Positions 7,170 through 15,864 of a stretch of 35,600 nucleotides of DNA are shown here, one piece after another (positions within the stretch are counted from its first letter, which is position 1; every line of letters starts with the position of its first letter). Source of the stretch: Chloroflexota bacterium (GTDB taxonomy: Bacteria > Chloroflexota > Anaerolineae > Anaerolineales > Villigracilaceae); assembly GCA_019873655.1 (NCBI GenBank), contig JAIOAU010000027.1, forward strand, positions 1 to 35,600, read 5' to 3'. The translations under genes were made by a program, and so were the position numbers. The notes beneath the pieces are model-generated. The model ran no database searches, was not told the DNA's origin, and saw nothing but the letters and a program-made list of their open reading frames with translations.

Positions 7170-7496
7170 GTTGTCCTGCCCAAACAGGAACGGCTCCCTG
7201 ATCCTTCGGCGGACACTCAGCCGCGTCACACCGGCACAGCGCTGACCTTCGCCTATCGCGCCCGTCTGCGCAGCCGGCAGACGCTCATCCTGCCGCAGGT
7301 GGACAGCCCGGTCTTCTTCCCCGATGTGCTAGTGGAGAAGGATGGACGCAAAATTTACGTGGAAGTGGAACTCGGCACGCGCAAGGAGCAGAAATGGCGC
7401 AACATGCAGGCCGCGCAGGGCTTTGTAGCACTGTGCGCCAGAACCCCCGCCAGCCACTGCTCGCTCGTCCGCGAGCGTCGCAATATGGATGCTTAA
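7170..7496 (+). pseudogene. Gene remnant, nuclease-like/replication-relaxation-like fragment
   Basis: This frame is open from just after a TAG at 7167 to a TAA at 7494-7496, with no credible start codon or Shine-Dalgarno. The best-preserved part reads 'FFPDVLVEKDG' then 'IYVEVELGTRKEQKW', an arrangement (PD, then ExE, then a downstream Lys/Trp) that resembles the PD-(D/E)xK-like C-terminal part of replication-relaxation-type proteins. The resemblance is weak and seen by eye only. The 3' end overlaps the radical SAM gene by 4 bases. I interpret it as a decayed fragment of a plasmid- or integrative-element-type gene left beside tRNA-Asp. The rest of the 7066-7170 stretch holds nothing I can identify. 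Confidence 0.4.
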
Positions 7497-8728
7497 TCAA
7501 TCCGCGCGTAGCCGCGGCGCAACAGTTCACCTACGAAATCGAGCGCTTCTTGCCCATGCGCGGCTTGCAGGTCTTGCAAGGTATGCGCGCCGTCTAAAGA
7601 TTGTAATACTGGCAAAGATTCTGCCGCGACCGGCAAAAGCGAAAGTCCTCTGACGAGCGCCCAGCCGGGATCGGCGGGCACGATCTCACAGTTCAGCGCC
7701 GGGCGGGCCAGGCGGTAGAGTTCTACCTCGTACATTTCCCCATCGGGCGGCAAGGGCATGCTCATCAGGGGATCTTGCACCGTCTTGTTGAGTTCTTCCA
7801 GCGCCCGGCAACCGCCGTGGCAACGCTCATACGCGCCGCAGGTCAGGCAGGCTGCGGGCGTCAACTGCCGCCAACGCTGCATGGCCTCGTTTTGCCAGAG
7901 TTCTTGCAGCGAATGCTCGAAGAGACTGCCCACAATGGTGGGGGAATGATTGCAGGGGCGCAGGCGGCCCCAAGGGTCAATGGTGCAATAAGATACACCT
8001 GCCCAACAGCCAGAAGCGCCCGATTCGGCAAAACATTGAGGAATGCAATTGCCGTAACGCACGCTGAACCGTCCGTCGGCGTGAACGGGGTATTGCCGCC
8101 GCAAGCGTTCGATCTCTACCATGGCCTGGCGCAGGGCAGCAGAGACAGGCTGAAAGGGCGAATCCGCGGCGCCGAGGAAGCGGTTGAAAACCACCCGCCG
8201 GGCGCCAAGCGAACGCGCCAGTTCGACCACTTCGACCAGTTGATGCAGGTTGAAAGCGTTCAATACGGTGCTGATGTGAACACGCAGCCCCGTCTCTGCG
8301 GCGCGGCGGATGTTGGCGCAGGTCTCTTCGAAAGCGCCGGGCACGCCCACAAAGGCTTCGTGCGCTGCGGCGTCGGCCCCGTGCAGGGAGACGAGCAGGC
8401 CGTCCAGATGCTTTGCCCGCCGGAGCAGGCCGAGGAGTTGTTCTGGCCTGTTCCAGCGGGCACTGGTAAACAGGGTGAAGGGGACGTCTAGGGCGTCAAT
8501 CTCGCTCAGAAGGTCGGAAAACCGGGGGTGCAGGGTCGGCTCGCCGCCGGTGATTTTGAGGGCGCGGGCATAGGGGTGAATCATCTTCAGGATTTGCCGC
8601 CAGCCCTGAAGTGAAAGGGCGGCGGGCTGGCGCGCAAAGACGTTCCCGCACCCCTCGCAGCGGTTATTGCAGGCCGGGGTGAGTTCCAGCGAAAAGAGGA
8701 AGGGCGCGCGCAGATAAAACAGGGTCAC
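7493..8728 (-). CDS. Radical SAM/SPASM enzyme with PqqD-like C-terminal domain
   Basis: This 411-residue enzyme has the radical SAM [4Fe-4S] motif CNNRCEGC (Cys20, Cys24, Cys27) and the SAM-contacting GGEP at 61-64. After the barrel comes a SPASM domain with 'CWAGVSYCTIDPWGRLRPC' and 'CLTCGAYERCHGGC', which binds auxiliary Fe-S clusters. Two further Cys sit before it in 'GNCIPQC'. The last ~65 residues (from about 345, with 'VLQSLDGAHTLQDLQAAHG') match the pattern of PqqD-like/RiPP recognition domains. By family knowledge, SPASM enzymes usually modify ribosomal peptides (thioether or C-C crosslinks) or activate enzymes. It starts at GTG overlapping the TGA of the upstream Cys-repeat NTPase gene (GTGA), so the two are translationally coupled. 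No Shine-Dalgarno is seen. Confidence 0.88.
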   Translation of the reverse strand: MTLFYLRAPFLFSLELTPACNNRCEGCGNVFARQPAALSLQGWRQILKMIHPYARALKITGGEPTLHPRFSDLLSEIDALDVPFTLFTSARWNRPEQLLGLLRRAKHLDGLLVSLHGADAAAHEAFVGVPGAFEETCANIRRAAETGLRVHISTVLNAFNLHQLVEVVELARSLGARRVVFNRFLGAADSPFQPVSAALRQAMVEIERLRRQYPVHADGRFSVRYGNCIPQCFAESGASGCWAGVSYCTIDPWGRLRPCNHSPTIVGSLFEHSLQELWQNEAMQRWRQLTPAACLTCGAYERCHGGCRALEELNKTVQDPLMSMPLPPDGEMYEVELYRLARPALNCEIVPADPGWALVRGLSLLPVAAESLPVLQSLDGAHTLQDLQAAHGQEALDFVGELLRRGYARID

Positions 8729-10707
8729 TGGGGGCTGTAGAGATGGACGTAAATCTCGGCCAGTTCGGCGGCGGCATCATCATAAATTTTCTTGTACCCG
8801 TCTATTTCTTGTTCCAGTTCCGCTTTCTCTTTAAGAGAAGCTAACATCGCCAGTTTACTGGTCAGCCGCCCTATACTTTTTTGAGCATTGAGCATGGTTG
8901 TCTGCAAGTCTTCCAGGTACTGCTCATCAAGCATTACCGACTCGCCGTTATCCAGTCTTATACTGCCTGGTATAGCAGACAGGTCTTGCTGCAGGGATTG
9001 TTTGATTTCCTGTAGTCTGGCCTGCTCATTTGGTTCTTTGCTGTACTCAAAAATCGGCGGGGTCTTGGCTTTGCCAAGGTTGCGCTTTTCCCAACGCTCA
9101 CGCAGGACGTTTTCGGCGTTTTGGCGCAGGAAGTCGAGCGCCCGCGCCAGGGCGTCGAGCAGTTTGGATTCTATCGTCAGGGCATGGGAAGCAGGCATTT
9201 CCTTGGCCTGCAACTTGAGAAATTGCTCAATTTCATCCGCAGAGGGGCGCTCTTTGTGGCGGATTTCGAGGTACTCGAACCAGCGATGTTCGTCCTCCAA
9301 GTCTTCTTCTTTGAATTCTGCCTTGCGGTAGAGTTCAAGCCATGTTTCCGGAGAAGCCGTGGGGATGGAGCGCAAAGCAGCGGCAATGCGCTGGGCAATT
9401 TGGTCTCTTGTCATGTCGCTGTTGACGGCATGATAGATTATGTTGCGAAGGGCATTGACCTGCCATTCTGGTTCGGGGATTTTGCGGAGATACTCTTCCC
9501 AAAGTTCTAAGGCAATTCCATGAAACCGGCGATATCTGTCGTTTTCGAGGATTTCCAGTTGTCGCGCCAGTACCTGGACAACGATGCCATCTTTCCAGAA
9601 AACACCGCTATGAACGAAAATTTTCCTGCGGATTAATCTGACCCAAGTTTTAAGGTAGTCTATCTTCAAATCTATCTTCTGGCAGAACTGTTCGAGCAAC
9701 CAGATTGTGATTTGTCGGAAAATACTGATGGCCTGCAATAATTCTTGTTCGTCTATGGCCGTTCCTTGCAGCATTTCCCGAACTTCGGTTTGGATACTTT
9801 GTTGCCAAACCTCCCTGAGTTCGGCAAGGTTTGTGGGATCAAACTCGTCTCCCAAACTCGACCATCGTTTAATAAGTTTTTCAATAGTGTCAGGGTGACC
9901 GCCGCTTAACAAGGCAATATTTTCGCTAAGTTCACGCAGAAACTCTGCCCGATAATTTTGGATTGTTCTCCCTAGCCAATGTTCAAGTATCTTTCCCACG
10001 TGAGAGGGCTGAAGAGGACTCAGAGATATCCTTTTGAGAAAGACAGAACGCCAATTCTCCCAATTATACGGATTGTCCTCTCTTTCAATATAACGCCCAG
10101 CCAGGATGACCTTATAGTCCCTCGCACGGCGTTTATACAATGGAAGGGCGATTTCGTTATATAGCCATTCAATCAACCTCCCTTGACTGTCACTTTCAAT
10201 GGAATCAAGCACGAGTACGAATTTTTCTTCAAGATTAACCAATCTGCCAAGTAAGTTCTTAGGCCCCTGGCTTGTTTGAGAAGCGCCAAACAACGCTTGG
10301 CTGATTTGATCACAGAGGGTTTGTGGAGTAGAAGCGCTCTCTAAACAAATATAGGCCCAACGATATCCGGCGCGTTCCAATCGCTCTTTGGCCTCTGTGC
10401 ACAACAGGAAGGTCTTGCCATAGCCGGCAGGCGCGTCCAAGGCTATATATCTCGATCCGTCTTTAATAGCAGCCAGTGCTGTTTCCTGATTTTGGAACAA
10501 CCGATGTCTTATATCCCCAGTTGCAGGGCTGCTCTCCGGCGTGCAAGCGCAATCGCTGGCGCAGTCGCAGTCACTAGCACAGTCACAGTCGCTGGCATAA
10601 TTGCTTTGCCCGCGTGTATCAAAAGAATTGATGCCAACCCCTTGGGCCGATGGTCTGTTGATCAAACGCACGCGCGTTTTTGTATGGAATTTGTTATTCT
10701 TTTCCAT
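8725..10707 (-). CDS. STAND-like P-loop NTPase with N-terminal Cys-rich repeat
   Basis: The 660-residue protein begins with ~37 polar residues followed by the repeat ASDCDCASDCDCASDCAC (residues 38-55), a Pro/Ser linker and then an NTPase domain. Walker A is APAGYGKT (92-99) and Walker B is FVLVLDSIE (163-171). A 'LSGGHPDTIEKLIKRW' segment resembles the GxP motif of AAA+/STAND NTPases. The C-terminal half is helical and ends in a predicted coiled coil (~575-650). The ATG at 10707 lies within the end of the upstream STAND-TPR gene (14-base overlap) and no other Met precedes the repeat. The repeat units use different synonymous codons, so the motif looks preserved at protein level. I infer that the N-terminus may be modified by the downstream radical SAM enzyme. 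No homologous precursor-NTPase fusion is known to me. Confidence 0.75.
   Translation of the reverse strand: MEKNNKFHTKTRVRLINRPSAQGVGINSFDTRGQSNYASDCDCASDCDCASDCACTPESSPATGDIRHRLFQNQETALAAIKDGSRYIALDAPAGYGKTFLLCTEAKERLERAGYRWAYICLESASTPQTLCDQISQALFGASQTSQGPKNLLGRLVNLEEKFVLVLDSIESDSQGRLIEWLYNEIALPLYKRRARDYKVILAGRYIEREDNPYNWENWRSVFLKRISLSPLQPSHVGKILEHWLGRTIQNYRAEFLRELSENIALLSGGHPDTIEKLIKRWSSLGDEFDPTNLAELREVWQQSIQTEVREMLQGTAIDEQELLQAISIFRQITIWLLEQFCQKIDLKIDYLKTWVRLIRRKIFVHSGVFWKDGIVVQVLARQLEILENDRYRRFHGIALELWEEYLRKIPEPEWQVNALRNIIYHAVNSDMTRDQIAQRIAAALRSIPTASPETWLELYRKAEFKEEDLEDEHRWFEYLEIRHKERPSADEIEQFLKLQAKEMPASHALTIESKLLDALARALDFLRQNAENVLRERWEKRNLGKAKTPPIFEYSKEPNEQARLQEIKQSLQQDLSAIPGSIRLDNGESVMLDEQYLEDLQTTMLNAQKSIGRLTSKLAMLASLKEKAELEQEIDGYKKIYDDAAAELAEIYVHLYSPQ
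10543..10596 (-). repeat. Cys-rich ASDCDC repeat within the NTPase gene
   Basis: Three 6-codon units encode ASDCDC, ASDCDC and ASDCAC in succession (read on the minus strand). Codons vary among units (GCC/GCT for Ala, AGC/AGT for Ser, TGT/TGC for Cys, GAC/GAT for Asp), so this is not a fresh DNA duplication. Confidence 0.9.
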
Positions 10708-13546
10708 CCGTTTTCGGGTTCTTCAGGAGTTGATAATCCCGGCGGGCGCTCTGCATGGCAGTAATGAAACCCGGAAATTCGGTGACCAGTTTTTTGCCGG
10801 TTTCTGGCTCGACAATTTCGTTCTTCCAGCGCTCGGTCAAGAGGTTGACAAGTTCGTCAACCAAACCCTGGTCGGGCAATTGCATGATGACCTCTTCTCG
10901 TAACCAACGCACAACCCGCTCGTATTCGAGCGTTCGCTTGGCTGCACTTTCAACGAAACGATTCGGGCTGAGTCGCAAAATGCCGGTTGCAGCGTCTGCC
11001 GCCGCTTCGAAAGCGAATTTATACCCTTCTGCCCATCCTTGTCGGGCCTTCTCCAGGTAAATGCTTGCCGAAGTTTGACGCGCCTTGGACTTGATATAGT
11101 AGGTCTGCGCCTCATCGGCAATTTTGGCGGCGCGTTCAGAATGTTCCAATGCCTTCTCTGCATCTTCTGGCCGGCCATCTGCTTTCCACTTTTGGAAATA
11201 AAGGATACCTAGGTCGCACTCGTTATCTGCCTGGCGGTATTGGTTCGAAAGGCCTACGGCCAACCTAAGGCTTTCTGTGTAACAACTCTCGGCTTCGTCC
11301 CAGCGTTGCACTTGACGCAGGAGAGTGCCTTTTTCATTGAGCGCTTCTGTCAAATTGGGGCGGTCTCCTAGGCGGCGGAAAATTTCCACCGCCTGGGTCA
11401 ACATCGGCTTTGCGGCTTCGTACTTTTCTTTGGCCTTCTCCGTTGGCTCGCCATGGATTTGACGATATTGACCCCATTGGCGCAGCAGCCGCCCGTGGGC
11501 AACCAACACCAAGCCGATTCCGCTCTCGAAGTTGGCTTTTTCGAAATAACTACGGGCCTTTCGAAAACAACTTTCGGCTTCTTCAGGACGGAGTTGTTCG
11601 ACCCGAATGGTGCCAATGACGTTGTAACTGTATCCGAGTTGTTCCGGATTGCCAAAACGTTCGCGGATCTCAAGCGCAGCCTGACATTCTGCCAGCGCCT
11701 CGTCTGTCCGCCCCATGCGCTGATACACATAGCCGAGATTGTTCTGCGCGTTCGCAACGGCTAGGGCGATTGCCTTTTGAATTTCAAAGTCTTCTGCTCG
11801 CACAGTCTCGCAAATACGAATAGCCTCTTTGAAACATGCAATGGCATGATTCATATGATTTTGACTTCGATAAGCCAGGCCAACAACGGTCAGAAGACGT
11901 GCATAATCCAGCAAGATAGCAAGGTGGTCGGAGGGAGACAACTCCTTTCGTAAAGCGGATTCGGACCGATGAATCCATTCTCCCTTTTGGTTTTCTTCAA
12001 AGGCGCACACTTCAAACAAGCGGCCCATTTGCCCTGAACGCTGGTAAATACGCGCCAAGCGGTAGCGAATTTCTGCCTGACTGACCGCATCCCAATTTTG
12101 CCAATTCTCTGAGTCCATTGTTTGGAGGGCGCGTTCAGTCGCTGCTTTTTCTGTTGAAAATGAACCCGCAATGACCTGATTGACCTTCCATTTTCTGCGT
12201 TGCCTCTCATTCATGCGGAACTGATAAGGCTCGAGTTCTGCATTCAAGGCTTCGAAATAGGATGCGGTGCGTTCCTGCCCTTTCTCAGCCTCGGCCGCCA
12301 AACTTTCATATTTCTCAAAAGCCTTCTCAAAGTCTATTTGCAACAAGTAATAAAGCCACTCCTGTTTTAAATCCGCAAGGATGAAGGAATCTGGTGAGGC
12401 TTGTTCGATTTGGGGCTGGTAATAGCCTTCTACGACCTTTCTGCAAACCTGGAGTCGGATTTCGCCGGTTGGGTCTTCGTCGGGCCAGATATGGATATTC
12501 AGGAGGTCGCGCATTTCGTCATGCAGTTGCCAGTTCCCTTGGGGCTGAGAGCGGGAGGGTGGAGAATATTTCACAAAGAAAAAACGACGCATCCCCTCCA
12601 AATATTCCTTGAGTTTTTCAGGGTCATCTGGCAACAAGATGGAAGCGAATTCCTGATTGAAGCGCCGGCTGAACAGCGCCATATACAGAATTAACCAGTC
12701 TTGAGGATATTGCACAGAAGCCACGCGTCGAACGAGGTTGCGATCAATATGCTTGGAATCTTTGAGATCGCCCAATAGTTCTGGGAGTGAGTTGCCTTCT
12801 TTCAGCCAATCAATGACTAGCGCTATCCGAATGGGTTTCCCGCCGGTTAATTCTGCAATTTCGGCGAGGTCCTCTTCCTTCAGCCCTTGAAGTCCTTCTT
12901 TTACTAGATAGCCTTTAATGTCATCCTTGTCCAGGCATCCAATTTCCCAAGATTCACACGCGTCGCCCAAGGCTTCTTCAACCTTTTGCCGCGCCTCCGA
13001 TCTGCCGGCCAACAGCACCAATGTTCCCGGTTTTCCTTTGTGCATGTCATGCAACAAGCCGCGGAAAAAGTGCAACGCCGATTCGGTGAGGCGCTCTGCT
13101 GTGTCAAACGCCAAAATGATTTGGCCAGGTTTTAGACGAGAATACCCCATTAAGAAAGCGTCTCGCAATCTTTCCAAGCCCACCGTGTCCTCGTCTGAGA
13201 CGATATCGTGGGCATAATCCTCTGATGCAGCAAAAAATTCCTGAAAGCCTTCGGGGTCAAGTCTATAGGCAAGGCTTCGGAGCAAAGATTCCTCGCGGCG
13301 ATGTTCGGTCCAATACAGGTCAATGATGTCGTCTTCAGAGAAGACAAGACTTTCCTCTTTGGATGAGTATTTTTCCCTGGCCAATTGCAAGAATTTCTTG
13401 AGAAGTTGGGTTTTGCCGATTCCGCCCGGCCCGTGTAATAAAATTGCCCATTTCTCCCTTGCATGTTGCTCGAGAATTTGCTCAAAACGCTTTAATTCAT
13501 CTTCTCTGCCTACAAACCGAATTTCTGGATAGATAGATTGGGTCAT
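10694..13546 (-). CDS. STAND NTPase with TPR repeats
   Basis: The 950-residue protein has an N-terminal NB-ARC/STAND-type NTPase. The 'FVGREDELKRFEQIL' motif is followed by Walker A GPGGIGKT (about 39-46), Walker B 'IILAFDTAERL', and a winged-helix-like region. From about residue 530 to 880 it contains tetratricopeptide repeats ('NAQNNLGYVYQRMGRTDEALAECQ', 'LTEALNEKGTLLRQ' and similar). STAND proteins act as signal-dependent switches that oligomerise on ligand binding. The start is placed at the ATG at 13546, which has GGAGG 5 bases upstream. An upstream GTG at 13594 would add 16 residues. It follows the KAP-FGE gene by 66 bases and overlaps the next gene by 14. No effector domain is fused to it, so its output must be via partners. 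Confidence 0.85.
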   Translation of the reverse strand: MTQSIYPEIRFVGREDELKRFEQILEQHAREKWAILLHGPGGIGKTQLLKKFLQLAREKYSSKEESLVFSEDDIIDLYWTEHRREESLLRSLAYRLDPEGFQEFFAASEDYAHDIVSDEDTVGLERLRDAFLMGYSRLKPGQIILAFDTAERLTESALHFFRGLLHDMHKGKPGTLVLLAGRSEARQKVEEALGDACESWEIGCLDKDDIKGYLVKEGLQGLKEEDLAEIAELTGGKPIRIALVIDWLKEGNSLPELLGDLKDSKHIDRNLVRRVASVQYPQDWLILYMALFSRRFNQEFASILLPDDPEKLKEYLEGMRRFFFVKYSPPSRSQPQGNWQLHDEMRDLLNIHIWPDEDPTGEIRLQVCRKVVEGYYQPQIEQASPDSFILADLKQEWLYYLLQIDFEKAFEKYESLAAEAEKGQERTASYFEALNAELEPYQFRMNERQRRKWKVNQVIAGSFSTEKAATERALQTMDSENWQNWDAVSQAEIRYRLARIYQRSGQMGRLFEVCAFEENQKGEWIHRSESALRKELSPSDHLAILLDYARLLTVVGLAYRSQNHMNHAIACFKEAIRICETVRAEDFEIQKAIALAVANAQNNLGYVYQRMGRTDEALAECQAALEIRERFGNPEQLGYSYNVIGTIRVEQLRPEEAESCFRKARSYFEKANFESGIGLVLVAHGRLLRQWGQYRQIHGEPTEKAKEKYEAAKPMLTQAVEIFRRLGDRPNLTEALNEKGTLLRQVQRWDEAESCYTESLRLAVGLSNQYRQADNECDLGILYFQKWKADGRPEDAEKALEHSERAAKIADEAQTYYIKSKARQTSASIYLEKARQGWAEGYKFAFEAAADAATGILRLSPNRFVESAAKRTLEYERVVRWLREEVIMQLPDQGLVDELVNLLTERWKNEIVEPETGKKLVTEFPGFITAMQSARRDYQLLKNPKTDGKE

Positions 13547-13612
13547 GAGAGCCTCCAAATGCTCGATTTTCTTCTCTATACTCTTCGATCGCACTTTGCC
13601 CTATCCAGGCGG

Positions 13613-15835
13613 TTAAACGAGGTTATCAGATAACAAAAGAGGTTTCCATATAACGATTCGAAAGCCCAAATCGTCGGCTTTCATCTGGCAATGGTGATAC
13701 ATGCGGTAAGCGGCTCGCGCTATATCCTGCCTGCACTTGAATGAACCTCCGCGCTTGATTCTAAACGTCTCGTTTGATGATAACAGATTTGGGATCTCTT
13801 TAGACAGATTTATTTTCTCAGAATAAGATCGAGGTCTGGACAGAGTCCATTCCCAAACATTTCCCACCATGTCGCTAACGCCATAACGACTATCTCCAAC
13901 AGGGGAATATTGGCCAACCGGGGTGGTTTGTCCAAGTTTTGATTCCTTGGAGTTGCATTTGGATGGGTCGAAGGTGTTGCCCCATGGCCATACATTCCCA
14001 TATTCCCCTCGGGCGGCTTTTTCCCACTCCTCTTCTGTGGGTAACCGGGCTTGCCAGTCCGTCATGTCCTGCGGCCACATGTTGGCCTCCATCATTTCCT
14101 TCTGCCAAATCTCGCAAAATGATTTTGCCTCTTCCCAAGTAATTTCTGTCATTGGATGTTCGTTTGGATTTGTAGTGCTTTTGTACACAGACGCCCAGAG
14201 TTGTCTGGTGACAGGGTAACGTGAAATCCAGTAGTCATAGGGTATCTTCTCTGAATGCTGGGGAATTTCGAGATTGTCCCAAAAATCTGCCCCCGAAGGA
14301 GTTCCCATAATGAATTCCCCAGCAGGAATTTGTATAAATTCTATTTCTCCAATCTTGAGAATTTCAGGAGGGCGGTAAGAGCGGCCAATTTCATCTCCTC
14401 TGTCGTCTCCTTCTTTGCCTTTATCGGACAGCAATCTCGGCGTCAAATAGATAAACGTATTGAGCTGTGAACTTGAAAATTTTTCACTGAAACCGCCCTC
14501 TTCTCCGATTGTTCGTAAAACTTGGACAAAAGTGCCTTCGTAATCGTCTGACTTATATTCCGAGTACGTCGCATTATGCTCCTGGTCTCCACTAGCCCAT
14601 CTAACAGCGTCCTTGATAAATCTGTACAATAATTCTGTTTCGGTCAGGATTGTGCGAACCTTCTTGCGAAAAGATGGAGGGGATGATGTAATCAATAGCT
14701 GCCACAGGAAGAAATCTCTTTGCGTAATTTGTCCGCCATGCAAATTGCACACGACCGCCCATTGCAAACTAAGTTGGTTGATGAGAAGTTTCAATTTGCG
14801 CGGATTGGAATGTGATGCAGCATACAATACTGGCCATATTTTCTCAAGCAATTCTTTTAATGGCGCGTCTGTCTTGCTACTTATAAAAGTTTTTACATCG
14901 TTTCTCTCTATGGGAGGTAGGAAAAAACTCTCTTGGATCATTTTGTCCAAATAATCACGCGCATTCTCCTCCGCGTTGGGAAGCCCCGAATAATGTTTCA
15001 GAACAGACTGCTGAATTACATCGGTGTCTGCACCAATCACAAAAACGCAACCAGGAATATCCATAAACAGTTTTATGGCTTCTAAAACCTGGACTGTTTT
15101 ATCAGGTAAACAGCGGTCTAAATCATCTATGAAAATAACTAGAACTGCTTTATCGTCTTCGATTCGATCAAAGTCCGATTCGCCATGAACCCATCTTGCA
15201 ATAAGCGTCTCAAAAGCACTCTTAAAATGCTCAAAAAAGGCTATATTTTCGCCCAACGGTGTCTCAGTTCGGAATTTGTTAATATCCAGACCTACTTCAA
15301 GGAAATCGCCGAATCGCAGTTTAAACATGTTGACAAATGTCGCCAACACGTCATAACGTGGTTTGGTGGGGTCTAATATCTTCGACAAAATATTAGACTT
15401 CAAGTTTTCTTGAGACATTGTTGCAAGAATTGCCTGGATCAGCGCAACAAGTAGCGAATTTTCGTTCGAATATTTCCATGCGTTGAACCAGACCGTCTTG
15501 CATGTTCTAAACTCTGCGGTCACATCTTCGCCTTGGTTGGCGAATTCTACTGGCGGCGCTTTCTTTTTGCCAGAAATGGCCTGTTGACTGTTGATGAGCA
15601 TTTGCATAGTTGCTCTCAGCAGGCTGGTTTTCCCGGATCCCCATTTTCCGTTGACTGCTATTGTAATAGGTGTTTTGGTCTTCTTTGAGGCAATTAATCT
15701 GGCTAGGGTAATTGCATATTCTCTAAAGTTGAAGGATAATTCTGCGATCTGTGTCTCCTCGTTAGGTAGAGAAAGCGCAGGATTATCATCCAATACAAAA
15801 GGAGTGATGTAGGTGATCTTTCTTTCTTCGGACAT
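13613..15835 (-). CDS. KAP P-loop NTPase fused to FGE/C-type-lectin domain
   Basis: Residues 1-~400 are a KAP-family NTPase. Walker A is GKWGSGKT (63-70), the KAP hallmark is VWFNAWKYS (~115-123), Walker B is LVIFIDDLDRC (~232-242), followed by 'VLEAIKLFMDIPGCVFVIGAD'. Residues ~500-735 are an FGE-sulfatase/C-type-lectin fold domain ('IPAGEFIMGTPSG', 'RLPTEEEWEKAARGE', 'YGVSDMVGNVWEWT', 'RGGSFKC', 'DDLGFRIV'). Formylglycine-generating enzymes use a Cys pair after RGGS. Here only one Cys is in the right place (GGSFKC), so catalysis is doubtful and the domain is more likely a ligand-binding module. KAP proteins are membrane-associated or signalling NTPases, but no membrane span is obvious here. 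A weak AAGGTG Shine-Dalgarno precedes the ATG. Confidence 0.85.
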   Translation of the reverse strand: MSEERKITYITPFVLDDNPALSLPNEETQIAELSFNFREYAITLARLIASKKTKTPITIAVNGKWGSGKTSLLRATMQMLINSQQAISGKKKAPPVEFANQGEDVTAEFRTCKTVWFNAWKYSNENSLLVALIQAILATMSQENLKSNILSKILDPTKPRYDVLATFVNMFKLRFGDFLEVGLDINKFRTETPLGENIAFFEHFKSAFETLIARWVHGESDFDRIEDDKAVLVIFIDDLDRCLPDKTVQVLEAIKLFMDIPGCVFVIGADTDVIQQSVLKHYSGLPNAEENARDYLDKMIQESFFLPPIERNDVKTFISSKTDAPLKELLEKIWPVLYAASHSNPRKLKLLINQLSLQWAVVCNLHGGQITQRDFFLWQLLITSSPPSFRKKVRTILTETELLYRFIKDAVRWASGDQEHNATYSEYKSDDYEGTFVQVLRTIGEEGGFSEKFSSSQLNTFIYLTPRLLSDKGKEGDDRGDEIGRSYRPPEILKIGEIEFIQIPAGEFIMGTPSGADFWDNLEIPQHSEKIPYDYWISRYPVTRQLWASVYKSTTNPNEHPMTEITWEEAKSFCEIWQKEMMEANMWPQDMTDWQARLPTEEEWEKAARGEYGNVWPWGNTFDPSKCNSKESKLGQTTPVGQYSPVGDSRYGVSDMVGNVWEWTLSRPRSYSEKINLSKEIPNLLSSNETFRIKRGGSFKCRQDIARAAYRMYHHCQMKADDLGFRIVIWKPLLLSDNLV

Positions 15836-15864
15836 ATGACACCTTCAGGTTGTTTGTATCTCTG

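Noticed and set aside
10543-10596. A separate short RiPP precursor gene at the Cys repeat
   Set aside because: The repeat is in the same open frame as the NTPase domain with no stop between, and no internal start with a Shine-Dalgarno lies just before it.
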